The translations under genes were made by a program, and so were the position numbers. Below, piece by piece: positions 1 through 8,273 of a DNA stretch of 64,000 nucleotides. The stretch is from Falsiroseomonas sp050563535 (GTDB lineage Bacteria; Pseudomonadota; Alphaproteobacteria; Acetobacterales; Acetobacteraceae). Position 1 is the stretch's first letter. Each line of letters starts with the position of its first letter. The stretch covers positions 62,001-126,000 of the forward strand of contig NZ_JBNXUO010000002.1 in NCBI RefSeq assembly GCF_050563535.1. Direction: 5' to 3'. The notes beneath the pieces were generated by a model. That model was not told where the DNA came from and did no database searches. It saw only the letters and a program-made list of their open reading frames with translations.

Positions 1-1
1 C

Positions 2-1864
2 GCCCTGTTCGAGGCGATGCTCGCCGCCGCGGGGCAGCCGGCGCGCCGCACCGGCAACGGCCGGGCGCATGTGCCGGGGACCGAGATCCGCATCGGGCAG
101 GGCGCCTTCCTGGGCGATCCCTGGACCATCCTGGACTGTCCCGGCTCGATCGAGCTGCTGCACGCCTCGGCCTGCGCGCTGGCGGTGGCGGACATCGCGG
201 TCCTCGTCGTCGATCCTGCGCCGGAACGCGCGGCGATGGCTGCGCCCTTCCTGCGGCTGCTGGAGGAAAGCGGCACGCCGACCATCCTGCTGGTCCACAA
301 GGTGGACGTCCTCGGCGGCCGGGTGCGGGACATCGTTGCCGCGCTGCAGGACCACTCCGCCCGGCGCCTGCTGCTGCGCCAGGTGCCCTGGCGCGAGGAT
401 GGGCGCGTCGTCGGCTATGTCGACCTGGTCAGCGAACGCGCCTGGCGCTACCGCGACGGCGCACCCTCCGAGGAGGTGCCGGTGCCCGACGCCATGCGCT
501 CGCGCGAGGCGGAGGCCCGCGCAGCCCTGGCCGAGGCGCTGGCCGACCACGACGATGCGCTGCTGGAGGCCATCGTCGAGGACCGCGCCCCCGACCCCGC
601 CGCGCTCTACCGCCCCCTGCACGCCGAGGAAGCGGCCGGCCATGCGGTGGCCGTGCTGCTCGGGGCGGCGGAACATGCGGCGGGGGTGCGGCGGCTGTGG
701 AAGGCGCTGCGCCATGACGCCCCGGACGTGGCGGAAACCGCCGCGCGGCTCGGCATCCCCGCCGGGGCGGAGCCGGTGGCGCAGGTCTTCCGCACCGTGC
801 AGGCCGGCCATGCCGGGCGGCTTTCGCAGGTGCGGCTGTGGCGCGGCGCGGTGCGGGACGGCGGGAGCCTCGGCGGGCAGCGCATCGGCGGGCTCTGGCG
901 CTTTCCGGGCGGGGAGGCGACGAAGGCGACGGAAGCCGTGGCCGGCGACGTGGTCGCGCTCGGCCGGCTGGAGGGGGTGGTCACGGGCGACACGCTGGGC
1001 GGGCCGCGGCTGCCCTTCCCCGCGCCGCCCGCCGCCACCTACGCGTTGGCCATCGCGCCCGAGGACCGCAAGGACGAGGTGCGGCTGGGCACCGCCCTGG
1101 CGCGGCTGGTGGAGGAGGACCCCTCCCTGGCGGTGGAGCATGTGGCGGAAACCGGGGAGACGGTGCTGAAGGGCCAGGGGGAGCAGCACCTGCGCGCCGC
1201 GCTGGAACGGCTGGGCCAGGGCATGCGGATCGCCGCGCGCCGCCCGGGCGTGCCCTTCCGCGAGACCATCCGCCAGAAGGTCCGCCAGCACGCGCGGCTG
1301 AAGCGCCAGACCGGCGGGCACGGGCAGTTCGCCGACGTGACGCTGGAAGTGGCGCCCCGCCCGCGCGGCGCCGGCTTCGCCTTCGTGGACCAGATCGTCG
1401 GCGGCGCCATCCCGCGCAAGTTCATCCCCGCCTGCGGCGAGGCGGCGGAGGAGGCGGCGCGCAAGGGCCCGCTCGGCAATCCCGTGGTGGATATCGAGGT
1501 GACGCTGGTGGATGGCGGCTTCCACACCGTGGACAGTTCCGACATGGCCTTCGCCACCGCCACCCGCATGGCCCTGCAGGAGGCGCTGGCCAAGGCCGAG
1601 CCGGTGCTGCTGGAGCCGGTGGAGCATGTTGCCGTCATCGTCCCCGCCGCCTTCACCCCGGCGGCGCAGCGGCTGCTGACGAATCGGCGCGGCCAGATCC
1701 TGGGATATGCCGAGCAGCCCGGCCGGCCCGGATGGGACGAGGTGGAGGCGATGGTCCCGGCCGCCGAGCTGCACGACCTGATCCTGGAACTGCGCGGCCA
1801 GACCCAGGGCCTCGGCACCTACCGCCACCGCTTCGACCACCTGGCGGAAAGCCGGGGACGGTGA
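2..1864 (+). CDS. Elongation factor G-like translational GTPase, 5' truncated
   Basis: This is the C-terminal majority of an EF-G paralogue; the frame is open from base 2, so the start and the P-loop lie off the window. Counting from the first Met (base 17), a G3-like DCPGS is at residues 40-44 and a G4-like HKVD at 94-97. Canonical EF-G has DTPGH and NKxD, so both motifs are altered. EF-G domain IV follows (TGGHGQFADV), then a C-terminal domain V ending near GLGTYRHRFDHL. The family moves tRNA and mRNA through the ribosome or helps recycle it; altered paralogues are often less active GTPases. The role of this one is unknown. It is not in the usual str operon context, which argues against it being the main fusA. 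Confidence 0.85.
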   Translation, partial: ALFEAMLAAAGQPARRTGNGRAHVPGTEIRIGQGAFLGDPWTILDCPGSIELLHASACALAVADIAVLVVDPAPERAAMAAPFLRLLEESGTPTILLVHKVDVLGGRVRDIVAALQDHSARRLLLRQVPWREDGRVVGYVDLVSERAWRYRDGAPSEEVPVPDAMRSREAEARAALAEALADHDDALLEAIVEDRAPDPAALYRPLHAEEAAGHAVAVLLGAAEHAAGVRRLWKALRHDAPDVAETAARLGIPAGAEPVAQVFRTVQAGHAGRLSQVRLWRGAVRDGGSLGGQRIGGLWRFPGGEATKATEAVAGDVVALGRLEGVVTGDTLGGPRLPFPAPPAATYALAIAPEDRKDEVRLGTALARLVEEDPSLAVEHVAETGETVLKGQGEQHLRAALERLGQGMRIAARRPGVPFRETIRQKVRQHARLKRQTGGHGQFADVTLEVAPRPRGAGFAFVDQIVGGAIPRKFIPACGEAAEEAARKGPLGNPVVDIEVTLVDGGFHTVDSSDMAFATATRMALQEALAKAEPVLLEPVEHVAVIVPAAFTPAAQRLLTNRRGQILGYAEQPGRPGWDEVEAMVPAAELHDLILELRGQTQGLGTYRHRFDHLAESRGR

Positions 1865-1947
1865 GCCTGTGCCGTCGCCGAATTGTCACGGGACGGGGCG
1901 CGTGCTGGGTATAGATGTGCCCGGCATGTTCCGAAGGAGGTTCCGCA

Positions 1948-2286
1948 GTGCGGTTCGAGGTGGTGGAGATCGGCCCTTCGGCCAACAAGGTCGTGCTGCA
2001 TGGCCGGCTGGATTCGGCGACGGTGGGCGGGGTGGAAACCCCCTTCACCGCCGCGGTCGCAGCGGCGGGGCGAAGCGCCGTGCTGGACATGCAGGGGCTC
2101 GACTTCCTCTCCTCGCTCGGGATCCGGCTGCTGCTGTCGGTGGCGCGGGTCGTCACGCGGCGCGGCGGCCGGGTGGCGCTGTTCGGGGCGCAGCCGATGG
2201 TGGCGGAGGTGCTGGGCGCCATGTCGCTCGACGCCGTGCTGCCGCTGTTCGGCACGGAGGAGGAGGCGCTGGCGCACCTTGCCTGA
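1948..2286 (+). CDS. STAS-domain anti-sigma factor antagonist (RsbV/SpoIIAA-like)
   Basis: A 112-residue single-domain STAS protein. GTG 1948 was chosen because a strong AAGGAGG lies at 1934-1940, 7 nt upstream; a longer frame exists but adds 11 residues with no such site. In this family a partner kinase phosphorylates a Ser in a DSSG-like loop, and the unphosphorylated protein releases a sigma factor by binding the anti-sigma factor. Here the loop reads LDFLSSLGI, with Ser55-Ser56 as the candidate site. The next gene encodes the matching anti-sigma ATPase and its start overlaps the end of this one, so the two form a pair. No sigma factor or PP2C phosphatase is in view. Confidence 0.83.
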   Translation: MRFEVVEIGPSANKVVLHGRLDSATVGGVETPFTAAVAAAGRSAVLDMQGLDFLSSLGIRLLLSVARVVTRRGGRVALFGAQPMVAEVLGAMSLDAVLPLFGTEEEALAHLA

Positions 2287-2719
2287 GCCCGGCGCCGGAC
2301 TGAGGCTTGCGGTCGCACCCGACCTTGCGGCGCTGGAGGCGGCGCAGGAGCGGGTCGCGGATTGGCTGGACGGGCAGGGGGTGGGCCTGGCGACCGCCCG
2401 GCGCGTGCGACTGGTCATCGAGGAACTGCTCGTCAACCTGGTCATGCATGGCCGCTACCCCGCCGGGCCGGAGCCCGCGCTGGTGGAGCTGTGCCTTGCG
2501 GACGGCGGCGTCACGCTTGCCATCGAGGATCCCGCCGAGCCCTTCGACCCGCGGGAGGAACCAAGCCCCGCCGCCCCGCCATCCCTCGACGACGACCGGC
2601 TTGGCGGGCTTGGCCTGCCGCTGGTGCGGCGGATGGCGGAGATCCTGCATTATGGCAGAACGCCGAATGGTTGGAACCGGACGGAACTGCACTTCAGGGT
2701 TGTGTCTGCGGGGGGATGA
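2279..2719 (+). CDS. Anti-sigma factor serine kinase-like ATPase (RsbW/SpoIIAB-like)
   Basis: A 146-residue GHKL/HATPase_c protein. The N-box reads IEELLVNLVMHG, an IEDPAEPFDP segment replaces the usual DxGxG motif, and a G2-like GLGLPLVRRMA follows. These proteins sequester sigma factors or regulators and phosphorylate a STAS antagonist. TTG 2279 was chosen because it overlaps the 3' end of the STAS gene by 8 nt and follows a GGAGGAGG run near 2257-2265; a shorter start cannot be excluded. The target is unknown, because no sigma factor is adjacent. The gene lies directly upstream of pstS. Confidence 0.8.
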   Translation: MPEPGAGLRLAVAPDLAALEAAQERVADWLDGQGVGLATARRVRLVIEELLVNLVMHGRYPAGPEPALVELCLADGGVTLAIEDPAEPFDPREEPSPAAPPSLDDDRLGGLGLPLVRRMAEILHYGRTPNGWNRTELHFRVVSAGG

Positions 2720-2741
2720 AACTCTCGACAACACGCTTGGG

Positions 2742-2759
2742 TTGTCTGACCTGTCGTCA
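2742..2759 (+). promoter_or_regulatory. Weak Pho-box-like repeat upstream of pstS
   Basis: Two adjacent 9-mers, TTGTCTGAC and CTGTCGTCA, resemble PhoB half-sites (CTGTCAT). They lie in the 152-bp gap before pstS, where a PhoB site is expected. The repeat period is 9 bp, not the canonical 11, so this is a tentative call. Confidence 0.25.
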
Positions 2760-2871
2760 TCGAAGCTTCACGGGACTGCAATCCAGAGGTCGTGCAGCGC
2801 GCCTAGAACCCCGGCGTCACGGGCCGCGACCGAGTCCCTCGGGCCGCCGTCCCAGATCGGAGAGAGACGCA

Positions 2872-3924
2872 GTGAACAGGCGTACCATTCTTCTCGGCAC
2901 CGGTGCCGCCCTCGTGCTTCCCGCCCTTCCGGCGGCCGCGCAGCAGGCCACCGTCACCGGGGCGGGCGCGACCTTCCCGCGGCCCGTCTATGAACGCTGG
3001 GGCCAGGCGGCGCGGGAGCCGCTCGGCGTCACGCTGAACTACCAGTCGATCGGCTCCGGCGGCGGCATCAACCAGATCACCAACCGCACGGTGGATTTCG
3101 GCGCCACCGACGCCCCCCTGTCCGAGGCGCAGCTGCGGGAGAGGAACCTGCTGCAGTTCCCCACCGTGATGGGGTCCGTCGTGCTCATCGTGAACCTGCC
3201 GGGGGTGGCCGACAACGCCCTGAAGCTGACGCCGGAGGTCGTGGTCGACCTCTATCTCGGCCGCATCACCCGCTGGAACGACGCGCGCATCGCCGAGCTG
3301 AACCGCGACCTGCGCATCCCCAACCTGCCGGTCAGCCCGGTCTACCGCGCCGACAGCTCCGGCACGACCTTCGTCTTCACCACCTACCTTGCGCGCATGT
3401 CGGATGCCTGGAAGTCCGGGCCCGGCGCGGGCACCAGCGTGCAATGGCCGGTCGGCCAGGGCCAGCGCGGGAACGAGGGCGTGTCGAACAGCGTCCGCAA
3501 CACGCCGGGCGCCATCGGCTACACCGAGAACGCCTACGCCACGGTCAACCGCCTGGTCACGACGCAGCTCCGCAACAAGGCCGGCAACTTCGTCCGGCCG
3601 GAGATGCCGAACTTCATCGCCGCGGCCGAGCAGGCGAACTGGAACGTGCCGGGCTTCGCGGCGGACCTGATCGACCTCGGCGGCGCAAACACCTGGCCGA
3701 TCGTCTCCCCCACCTTCATCCTGCTGCCGGTCAACCCCGCGGCGGACAAGGTGGCGGCGAGCCGCAACGCGATGCGCTTCTTCGACTGGGCGTTCCGCAA
3801 CGGCGCGGATGCGGCGCGGCGGCTGGAATACATCCCGCTTCCCGCCGCCGTGCACGACGCCGTGCGCGCTGCCTGGCCGCAGGTGAAGGCGCCGGACGGC
3901 CAGTCGCTCTGGCCGGTCGGCTGA
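2872..3924 (+). CDS. pstS: Phosphate ABC transporter, periplasmic phosphate-binding protein
   Basis: A 350-residue periplasmic receptor that captures inorganic phosphate for PstCAB. The first 23 residues are an export signal with a twin Arg (NRR), a hydrophobic core and an Ala-rich cleavage site before QQATVTG. The mature N-terminus has the typical GAGATFPRPVYERW. Phosphate-loop motifs IGSGGG, TDAPLSE and RADSSGTTFVFT are all present, and the length is normal for the family. GTG 2872 was chosen from the GGAGAGAG at 2859-2866. It opens a six-gene Pst/Pho operon. The 152-bp leader is the likely site of PhoB control, but only a weak Pho-like repeat is visible. Confidence 0.95.
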   Translation: MNRRTILLGTGAALVLPALPAAAQQATVTGAGATFPRPVYERWGQAAREPLGVTLNYQSIGSGGGINQITNRTVDFGATDAPLSEAQLRERNLLQFPTVMGSVVLIVNLPGVADNALKLTPEVVVDLYLGRITRWNDARIAELNRDLRIPNLPVSPVYRADSSGTTFVFTTYLARMSDAWKSGPGAGTSVQWPVGQGQRGNEGVSNSVRNTPGAIGYTENAYATVNRLVTTQLRNKAGNFVRPEMPNFIAAAEQANWNVPGFAADLIDLGGANTWPIVSPTFILLPVNPAADKVAASRNAMRFFDWAFRNGADAARRLEYIPLPAAVHDAVRAAWPQVKAPDGQSLWPVG

Positions 3925-3992
3925 GAACCCGCGGCGGGGCCTGGCACCGCGCCCGGCCCCGCCGCCTCGCACGCAACCGGGGAGAGCAGGCG

Positions 3993-4979
3993 TTGCAGAG
4001 TTCCGTGGCGGGGGCGGCCCCCGTGGCGCAGGCAACGGTCCGGCGCCGCAGCGCCGGCAGCCTGGGCGACAAGGTATTCGAGCAGCTCTGCCGCGGGGCG
4101 GGGCTGCTGGTGCTGCTCATCCTCGGCGCCATCATCGTCACGCTGTTCGTCGGCGGGCTGCCGGTGTTCCGGGAATTCGGCGTGCCCTTTCTGTGGAGCA
4201 CCGCCTGGAACCCGGTGGAGGGGCGCGAGGAGTACGGGGCGCTCGTCGCGGTCTTCGGCACCGTCGCGACCGCCGTGCTGGCCATCGCGCTTGCCGTGCC
4301 GGTGGCCTTCGGCATCGCCTTCTTCCTCACCGAACTCGCGCCCGGCTGGCTGAAGCGGCCGGTCGGCACCGCGATCGAGCTGCTGGCGGCGATCCCCTCC
4401 ATCATCTACGGCATGTGGGGCCTGTTCGTGCTGGTTCCCTTCGTGCAGCTGCACATCCAGCTGGCCTTCGGCGAGGCGCTGGCCGCGCTGCCGCTTGTCG
4501 GCTGGCTGTTCGAGAGCAGCAACTACGCCGGCACCTCGGTCTTCGCCGCCTCGCTCGTGCTGGCGATCATGATCCTGCCCTTCATCGCCGCCACCATGCG
4601 CGACGTGTTCGAGCAGGTGCCGCCGGTCTACAAGGAAAGCGCCTATGGGCTCGGCGCGACGCGGTGGGAGGTGATGCGCGGGGTGGTGCTGCCCTACACC
4701 CGCAGCTCCGTCGTGGGCGGCATCATGCTCGGCCTCGGCCGCGCGCTGGGCGAGACGATGGCGGTGACCTTCGTGATCGGCAACGCGAACCGCCTGCCGG
4801 GCTCGCTGTTCGATCCCTCGACCACCATCGCCTCCGTCGTCGCGCTGGAATTCCCGGAAAGCCTCATGGGCAGCCTGAAGCAATCGGCGCTGCTCGCGCT
4901 CGGCTTCCTGCTGTTCGTCATCTCCTTCGTGGTGCTGGCGGCGAGCCGCTGGATGCTGCGGTCGCGGCTGAAGGGCTGA
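3993..4979 (+). CDS. pstC: Phosphate ABC transporter, permease subunit PstC
   Basis: A 328-residue inner-membrane permease with about six hydrophobic segments. It carries the ABC-permease EAA loop (GLGATRWEVMRGVVLPY) and the PstC-type GRALGETMAVTFVIGN. It forms the phosphate channel with PstA. TTG 3993 was chosen because GGGGAGAG at 3979-3986 is well spaced from it; an in-frame GTG at 4005 is further from that site. The gene begins 68 nt after pstS, and pstA follows after 4 nt, so co-transcription is very likely. The polar, Arg-rich N-terminus before the first membrane segment is normal for PstC. Confidence 0.94.
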   Translation: MQSSVAGAAPVAQATVRRRSAGSLGDKVFEQLCRGAGLLVLLILGAIIVTLFVGGLPVFREFGVPFLWSTAWNPVEGREEYGALVAVFGTVATAVLAIALAVPVAFGIAFFLTELAPGWLKRPVGTAIELLAAIPSIIYGMWGLFVLVPFVQLHIQLAFGEALAALPLVGWLFESSNYAGTSVFAASLVLAIMILPFIAATMRDVFEQVPPVYKESAYGLGATRWEVMRGVVLPYTRSSVVGGIMLGLGRALGETMAVTFVIGNANRLPGSLFDPSTTIASVVALEFPESLMGSLKQSALLALGFLLFVISFVVLAASRWMLRSRLKG

Positions 4980-4983
4980 AGCG

Positions 4984-5895
4984 ATGGGCACGACCCTCCA
5001 GGCCGGGGCGGCCGCCTTCCAACCGAAGGATCCCGCGGTGGCGCGCGCCCTGGCGCGCCGGCGCCGCGCGGTGGATGCCGCGGTGCGCTGGTTCTGCATC
5101 GGCGCGACCGCGGTCGGCCTGTTCTTCCTCGCCTCCATCCTGGCGACCCTCGCCTGGCGCGGGCTGGAGGCGATGGATGGCGCGATCTTCACCCGCGCCT
5201 TCGAACCCACGACCTATGGCGACGACACGCTGCCGCGCGGCGGGCTGCTGCACGCCATCGTCGGCACGCTGGTCCAGGTCTCGATCGCGACCGCGCTCGG
5301 CACGCCGATCGGGCTGCTGGTCGGCACCTACCTTGCCGAATACGCCCGGTCCTCGCCGCTCGGCAACGCGGTGCGCTTCGTGTCGGACGTGCTGCTCTCG
5401 GCGCCCTCGATCCTGGTCGGGCTGTTCATCTACCAGCTCGTCGTGCTGCCGATGGGCGGCTTCTCGGGCCTGGCCGGGGCGCTGGCGCTGGCGATCATCG
5501 TCATCCCCGTGGTGGTCCGCACCACCGAGGACATGCTCCAGCTCATCCCGAACACGCTGCGGGAGGCGGTGATCGGGCTCGGCGCGCCGAAGTGGAAGAT
5601 GATCGTGCTGGTCTGCTACAAGGCGGCGGCGTCGGGCATCGTCACCGGCGTGCTGCTCGCCGTCGCCCGCATCGCGGGCGAGACGGCGCCCCTGCTGCTG
5701 ACCTCCTTCGGGAACAATGTGGTCACGGCCGACCTGTCGCAGGCGATGGCCAGCCTGCCCATCGCGATCTACCAGCAGGCCAATTCCGGCTTCCCGGACC
5801 TGATCGCCATCGCCTGGTCCGGCGCGCTCCTGACCACGCTCGGGGTGCTGGCCATCAACGTCGCCGCGCGGTTCCTGCTGCGCCGGAAGAACTGA
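4984..5895 (+). CDS. pstA: Phosphate ABC transporter, permease subunit PstA
   Basis: A 303-residue multi-pass membrane protein, partner of PstC in the phosphate channel. It has the EAA loop (GLGAPKWKMIVLVCYKAA) followed by ARIAGETAPLLLT, the PstA hallmark. The N-terminal 35 or so residues are cytoplasmic and Arg-rich (ALARRRRAVDAAVRW), then the first membrane helix begins. It starts 4 nt after pstC and precedes pstB by 19 nt. Length and motif order are those of ordinary PstA proteins and nothing appears missing. Confidence 0.94.
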   Translation: MGTTLQAGAAAFQPKDPAVARALARRRRAVDAAVRWFCIGATAVGLFFLASILATLAWRGLEAMDGAIFTRAFEPTTYGDDTLPRGGLLHAIVGTLVQVSIATALGTPIGLLVGTYLAEYARSSPLGNAVRFVSDVLLSAPSILVGLFIYQLVVLPMGGFSGLAGALALAIIVIPVVVRTTEDMLQLIPNTLREAVIGLGAPKWKMIVLVCYKAAASGIVTGVLLAVARIAGETAPLLLTSFGNNVVTADLSQAMASLPIAIYQQANSGFPDLIAIAWSGALLTTLGVLAINVAARFLLRRKN

Positions 5896-5914
5896 GAGCG
5901 AGAAGGTCCGTCCC

Positions 5915-6751
5915 ATGGGCTCCACGACCGAACCCGCCGCCGCGGATGCCGCCTCCTTCGGGGGGATGCAGGCGCGGTCCGACGCGGCGATCAACGCGGC
6001 ATCCCGCATCTCCGTCCGCAACCTCGATTTCTACTACGGCGCCAACAAGGCCTTGAAGGGCATCAACCTCGAACTGCCGGACCGCCAGGTCACCGGCATG
6101 ATCGGGCCGTCAGGCTGCGGCAAGTCCACGCTGCTGCGGGTGCTGAACCGGATGTACAGCCTCTATCCCGGCCAGCGGGCGGAGGGCGAGGTGCTGATGG
6201 ACGGGCGCAACATGATCGCGCCCGAGGTGGACCTGAACGAGCTGCGCGCGAAGGTGGGGATGGTGTTCCAGAAGCCGACCCCCTTCCCGATGACCATCCA
6301 CGAGAACATCGCCTTCGGCGTGCGCCTGCACGAGAAGCTGTCGAAGTCGCAGATGGACGACCGGGTGGAATGGGCGCTGTCCCGCGCGGCCATCTGGGGC
6401 GAGGTGAAGGACCGCCTGCAGTCCAGCGCGCTCGGCCTCTCCGGCGGGCAGCAGCAGCGGCTCTGCATCGCGCGCACCATCGCGGTGCGGCCCGAGGTGA
6501 TCCTGTTCGACGAGCCGACCAGCGCGCTCGATCCCATCAGCACGCTGCGGATCGAGGAGCTGATCGACGAGCTGAAGCGCGACTTCACCATCTGCATCGT
6601 CACGCACAACATGCAGCAGGCCGCGCGCTGCGCCGACCAGGTCGCCTTCTTCTACCTGGGCGAGCTGGTGGAGGTGGCGCCCGCCGCGCGCATGTTCACC
6701 GCCCCGCGGGAGAGGCGGACGCAGGAATACATCACCGGCCGCTTCGGCTGA
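5915..6751 (+). CDS. pstB: Phosphate ABC transporter, ATP-binding protein PstB
   Basis: A 278-residue ATPase that powers PstCA. Walker A GPSGCGKST is at residues 64-72, the signature LSGGQ at 175-179 and Walker B ILFDEP at about 196-201. The switch His lies in IVTHNMQQAAR, a PstB-type sequence. The N-terminal 30 residues before the ATPase fold are slightly longer than in E. coli; an internal Met at residue 18 could be the true start, but ATG 5915 follows a GAGAGCGAGAAGG stretch. PstB also takes part in phosphate signalling through PhoU. Confidence 0.95.
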   Translation: MGSTTEPAAADAASFGGMQARSDAAINAASRISVRNLDFYYGANKALKGINLELPDRQVTGMIGPSGCGKSTLLRVLNRMYSLYPGQRAEGEVLMDGRNMIAPEVDLNELRAKVGMVFQKPTPFPMTIHENIAFGVRLHEKLSKSQMDDRVEWALSRAAIWGEVKDRLQSSALGLSGGQQQRLCIARTIAVRPEVILFDEPTSALDPISTLRIEELIDELKRDFTICIVTHNMQQAARCADQVAFFYLGELVEVAPAARMFTAPRERRTQEYITGRFG

Positions 6752-6768
6752 GCAGGGGGAACGCAAGG

Positions 6769-7491
6769 ATGCCGATGGACCGGCCCGACCACATCGTCCG
6801 CTCCTACGACGAGCAGCTGCGCCGCCTGCGCGACATGGTCGCGCGCATGGGCGGCATCGCCGAACGCCAGGTGCATGATGCGACGCAGGCGCTGGTGCGG
6901 CGCGACGCCGCGCTTGCCGCCGAGGTCGTGGCGCGCGACGTCCAGCTCGACCAGCTGGAGCGCGAGATCGAGGCCTTCTGCATCCGCATCCTCGCCACCC
7001 GCCAACCTATGGCGTCCGACCTGCGCTTCATCGTGGCGGCCATGAAGGTCAGCCACGACCTGGAACGCATCGGCGACTATGCGCGCAACGGCGCGAAGCG
7101 CAGCGTGGTGCTGGCGCAGCAGCCCGCGCTCGGCAGCCTCAACGGCTTCCAGCGCATGTCGGTGCTGGTGCAGGAGAACCTGAAGCTCGCGATCGATGCT
7201 CTGGTGAACGACGACGCCGACGCGGCGCAGCGGGTGTGGGCGTCGGACGAGCCGATCGACAACGTCTACAACGGCATCTTCCGCGAGATGCTGACCCACA
7301 TGATGGAGGACCCGCGCAACATCACGGCCGCCATCCACCTGCTGTTCATCGCCAAGAACCTGGAACGCATCGGCGACCACGCGACCAACATCGCCGAGAC
7401 GGTCCACTACGCCGTCCGCGGCGACAGCCTGCCGGAGGACCGGCCCAAGGCCGACGCCTCCGCCTATGCCGTCGTCCGGCCGCCGGAATGA
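6769..7491 (+). CDS. phoU: Phosphate transport system regulator PhoU
   Basis: A 240-residue helical protein made of two PhoU repeats. It begins with the typical IVRSYDEQLRRLRDMVARMGG and carries the metal-binding ERIGDYARN and ERIGDHATN motifs, one in each repeat. PhoU couples the state of the Pst transporter to the PhoR/PhoB two-component system and represses the regulon when phosphate is plentiful. ATG 6769 was chosen; the in-frame ATG at 6775 would remove only two residues. It sits 17 nt after pstB and 13 nt before phoB, inside the same operon. Confidence 0.95.
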   Translation: MPMDRPDHIVRSYDEQLRRLRDMVARMGGIAERQVHDATQALVRRDAALAAEVVARDVQLDQLEREIEAFCIRILATRQPMASDLRFIVAAMKVSHDLERIGDYARNGAKRSVVLAQQPALGSLNGFQRMSVLVQENLKLAIDALVNDDADAAQRVWASDEPIDNVYNGIFREMLTHMMEDPRNITAAIHLLFIAKNLERIGDHATNIAETVHYAVRGDSLPEDRPKADASAYAVVRPPE

Positions 7492-7504
7492 GGGGAGAGG
7501 TCCG

Positions 7505-8218
7505 ATGCCGGACGCCACGGGCAACCTCGCCAGGCCGATCATCCTCGTCGTGGAGGACGAGGCGCCGCTGCTGACGCTGCTGCGCTACAACCTGGAGAAG
7601 CAGGGCTTCCGCGTGGAGGAGGCCGCCGACGGGCAGGAGGCGCTGCTGCGCGTCGCCGAGTCCCGGCCGGACCTAATCCTGCTGGACTGGATGTTGCCGG
7701 CGCTGTCCGGGCTCGAGGTCTGCCGCCAGATCCGCCGCAAGCCCGCCACGCGCGACCTGCCGATCATCATGGTGACCGCCCGCACCGAGGACCAGGACGC
7801 GGTGCGCGCGCTCGACACCGGCGCGGACGACTACATCGCCAAGCCCTTCGCAATGGAAGCCCTGCTCGCGCGCATCCGCGCGCTGCTGCGCCGGTCGGGC
7901 AGCGTCCCCGTGAAGGGACGCATCGCCTGGCGCGACATCACCATGGACCAGGACGCCCACCGGGTGACCCGCAACGGCCGCGCGCTTCATCTCGGCCCGA
8001 CCGAGTACCGCCTGCTGGAATTCTTCCTCCAGCACCCCGGCCGCGTCTTCACGCGCGAACAGCTGCTGGATGCGGTCTGGGGGCGCGACATCCATGTCGA
8101 GCCGCGGACGGTGGATGTCCACATCCGCCGGCTCCGCAAGGCCGTGAACGGGGAGGGGGAGGAGGACGTGATCCGCACCGTCCGCTCCGCCGGCTACTCC
8201 CTCGACACCGAGGGCTGA
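7505..8218 (+). CDS. phoB: Phosphate regulon response regulator PhoB
   Basis: A 237-residue OmpR-family regulator. The receiver domain (about 1-125) has the acidic pair in VVEDE (17-18), phospho-acceptor Asp61 in LLDWMLP, and the Lys of YIAKPF. The winged-helix domain ends with VHIRRLRKAVN and the RSAGYSL wing. ATG 7505 follows GGGGAGAGG at 7493-7501. It activates phosphate-starvation genes when phosphorylated by PhoR. It is the last gene of the pst operon. The cognate kinase phoR is not in this window, which is unusual because it commonly neighbours phoB or pstS in alphaproteobacteria. Confidence 0.93.
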   Translation: MPDATGNLARPIILVVEDEAPLLTLLRYNLEKQGFRVEEAADGQEALLRVAESRPDLILLDWMLPALSGLEVCRQIRRKPATRDLPIIMVTARTEDQDAVRALDTGADDYIAKPFAMEALLARIRALLRRSGSVPVKGRIAWRDITMDQDAHRVTRNGRALHLGPTEYRLLEFFLQHPGRVFTREQLLDAVWGRDIHVEPRTVDVHIRRLRKAVNGEGEEDVIRTVRSAGYSLDTEG

Positions 8219-8226
8219 GGCGCAGC

Positions 8227-8253
8227 GTGCCGCGAGGGATAGGCGCGCGGCAC
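8227..8253 (+). terminator. Hairpin after the pst-pho operon
   Basis: Perfect 8-bp arms GTGCCGCG (8227-8234) and CGCGGCAC (8246-8253) enclose an 11-nt loop, beginning 9 nt after the phoB stop. There is no run of T downstream, so it may act as a weak or Rho-assisted terminator or as a stabilising 3' end. Confidence 0.45.
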
Positions 8254-8273
8254 CGGGCGGCTATGCTCGGCCC

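Noticed and set aside
1948..2719. Complete stressosome or RsbRSTU system
   Set aside because: Only the antagonist and anti-sigma ATPase are present; no phosphatase, kinase hub or sigma factor is adjacent.
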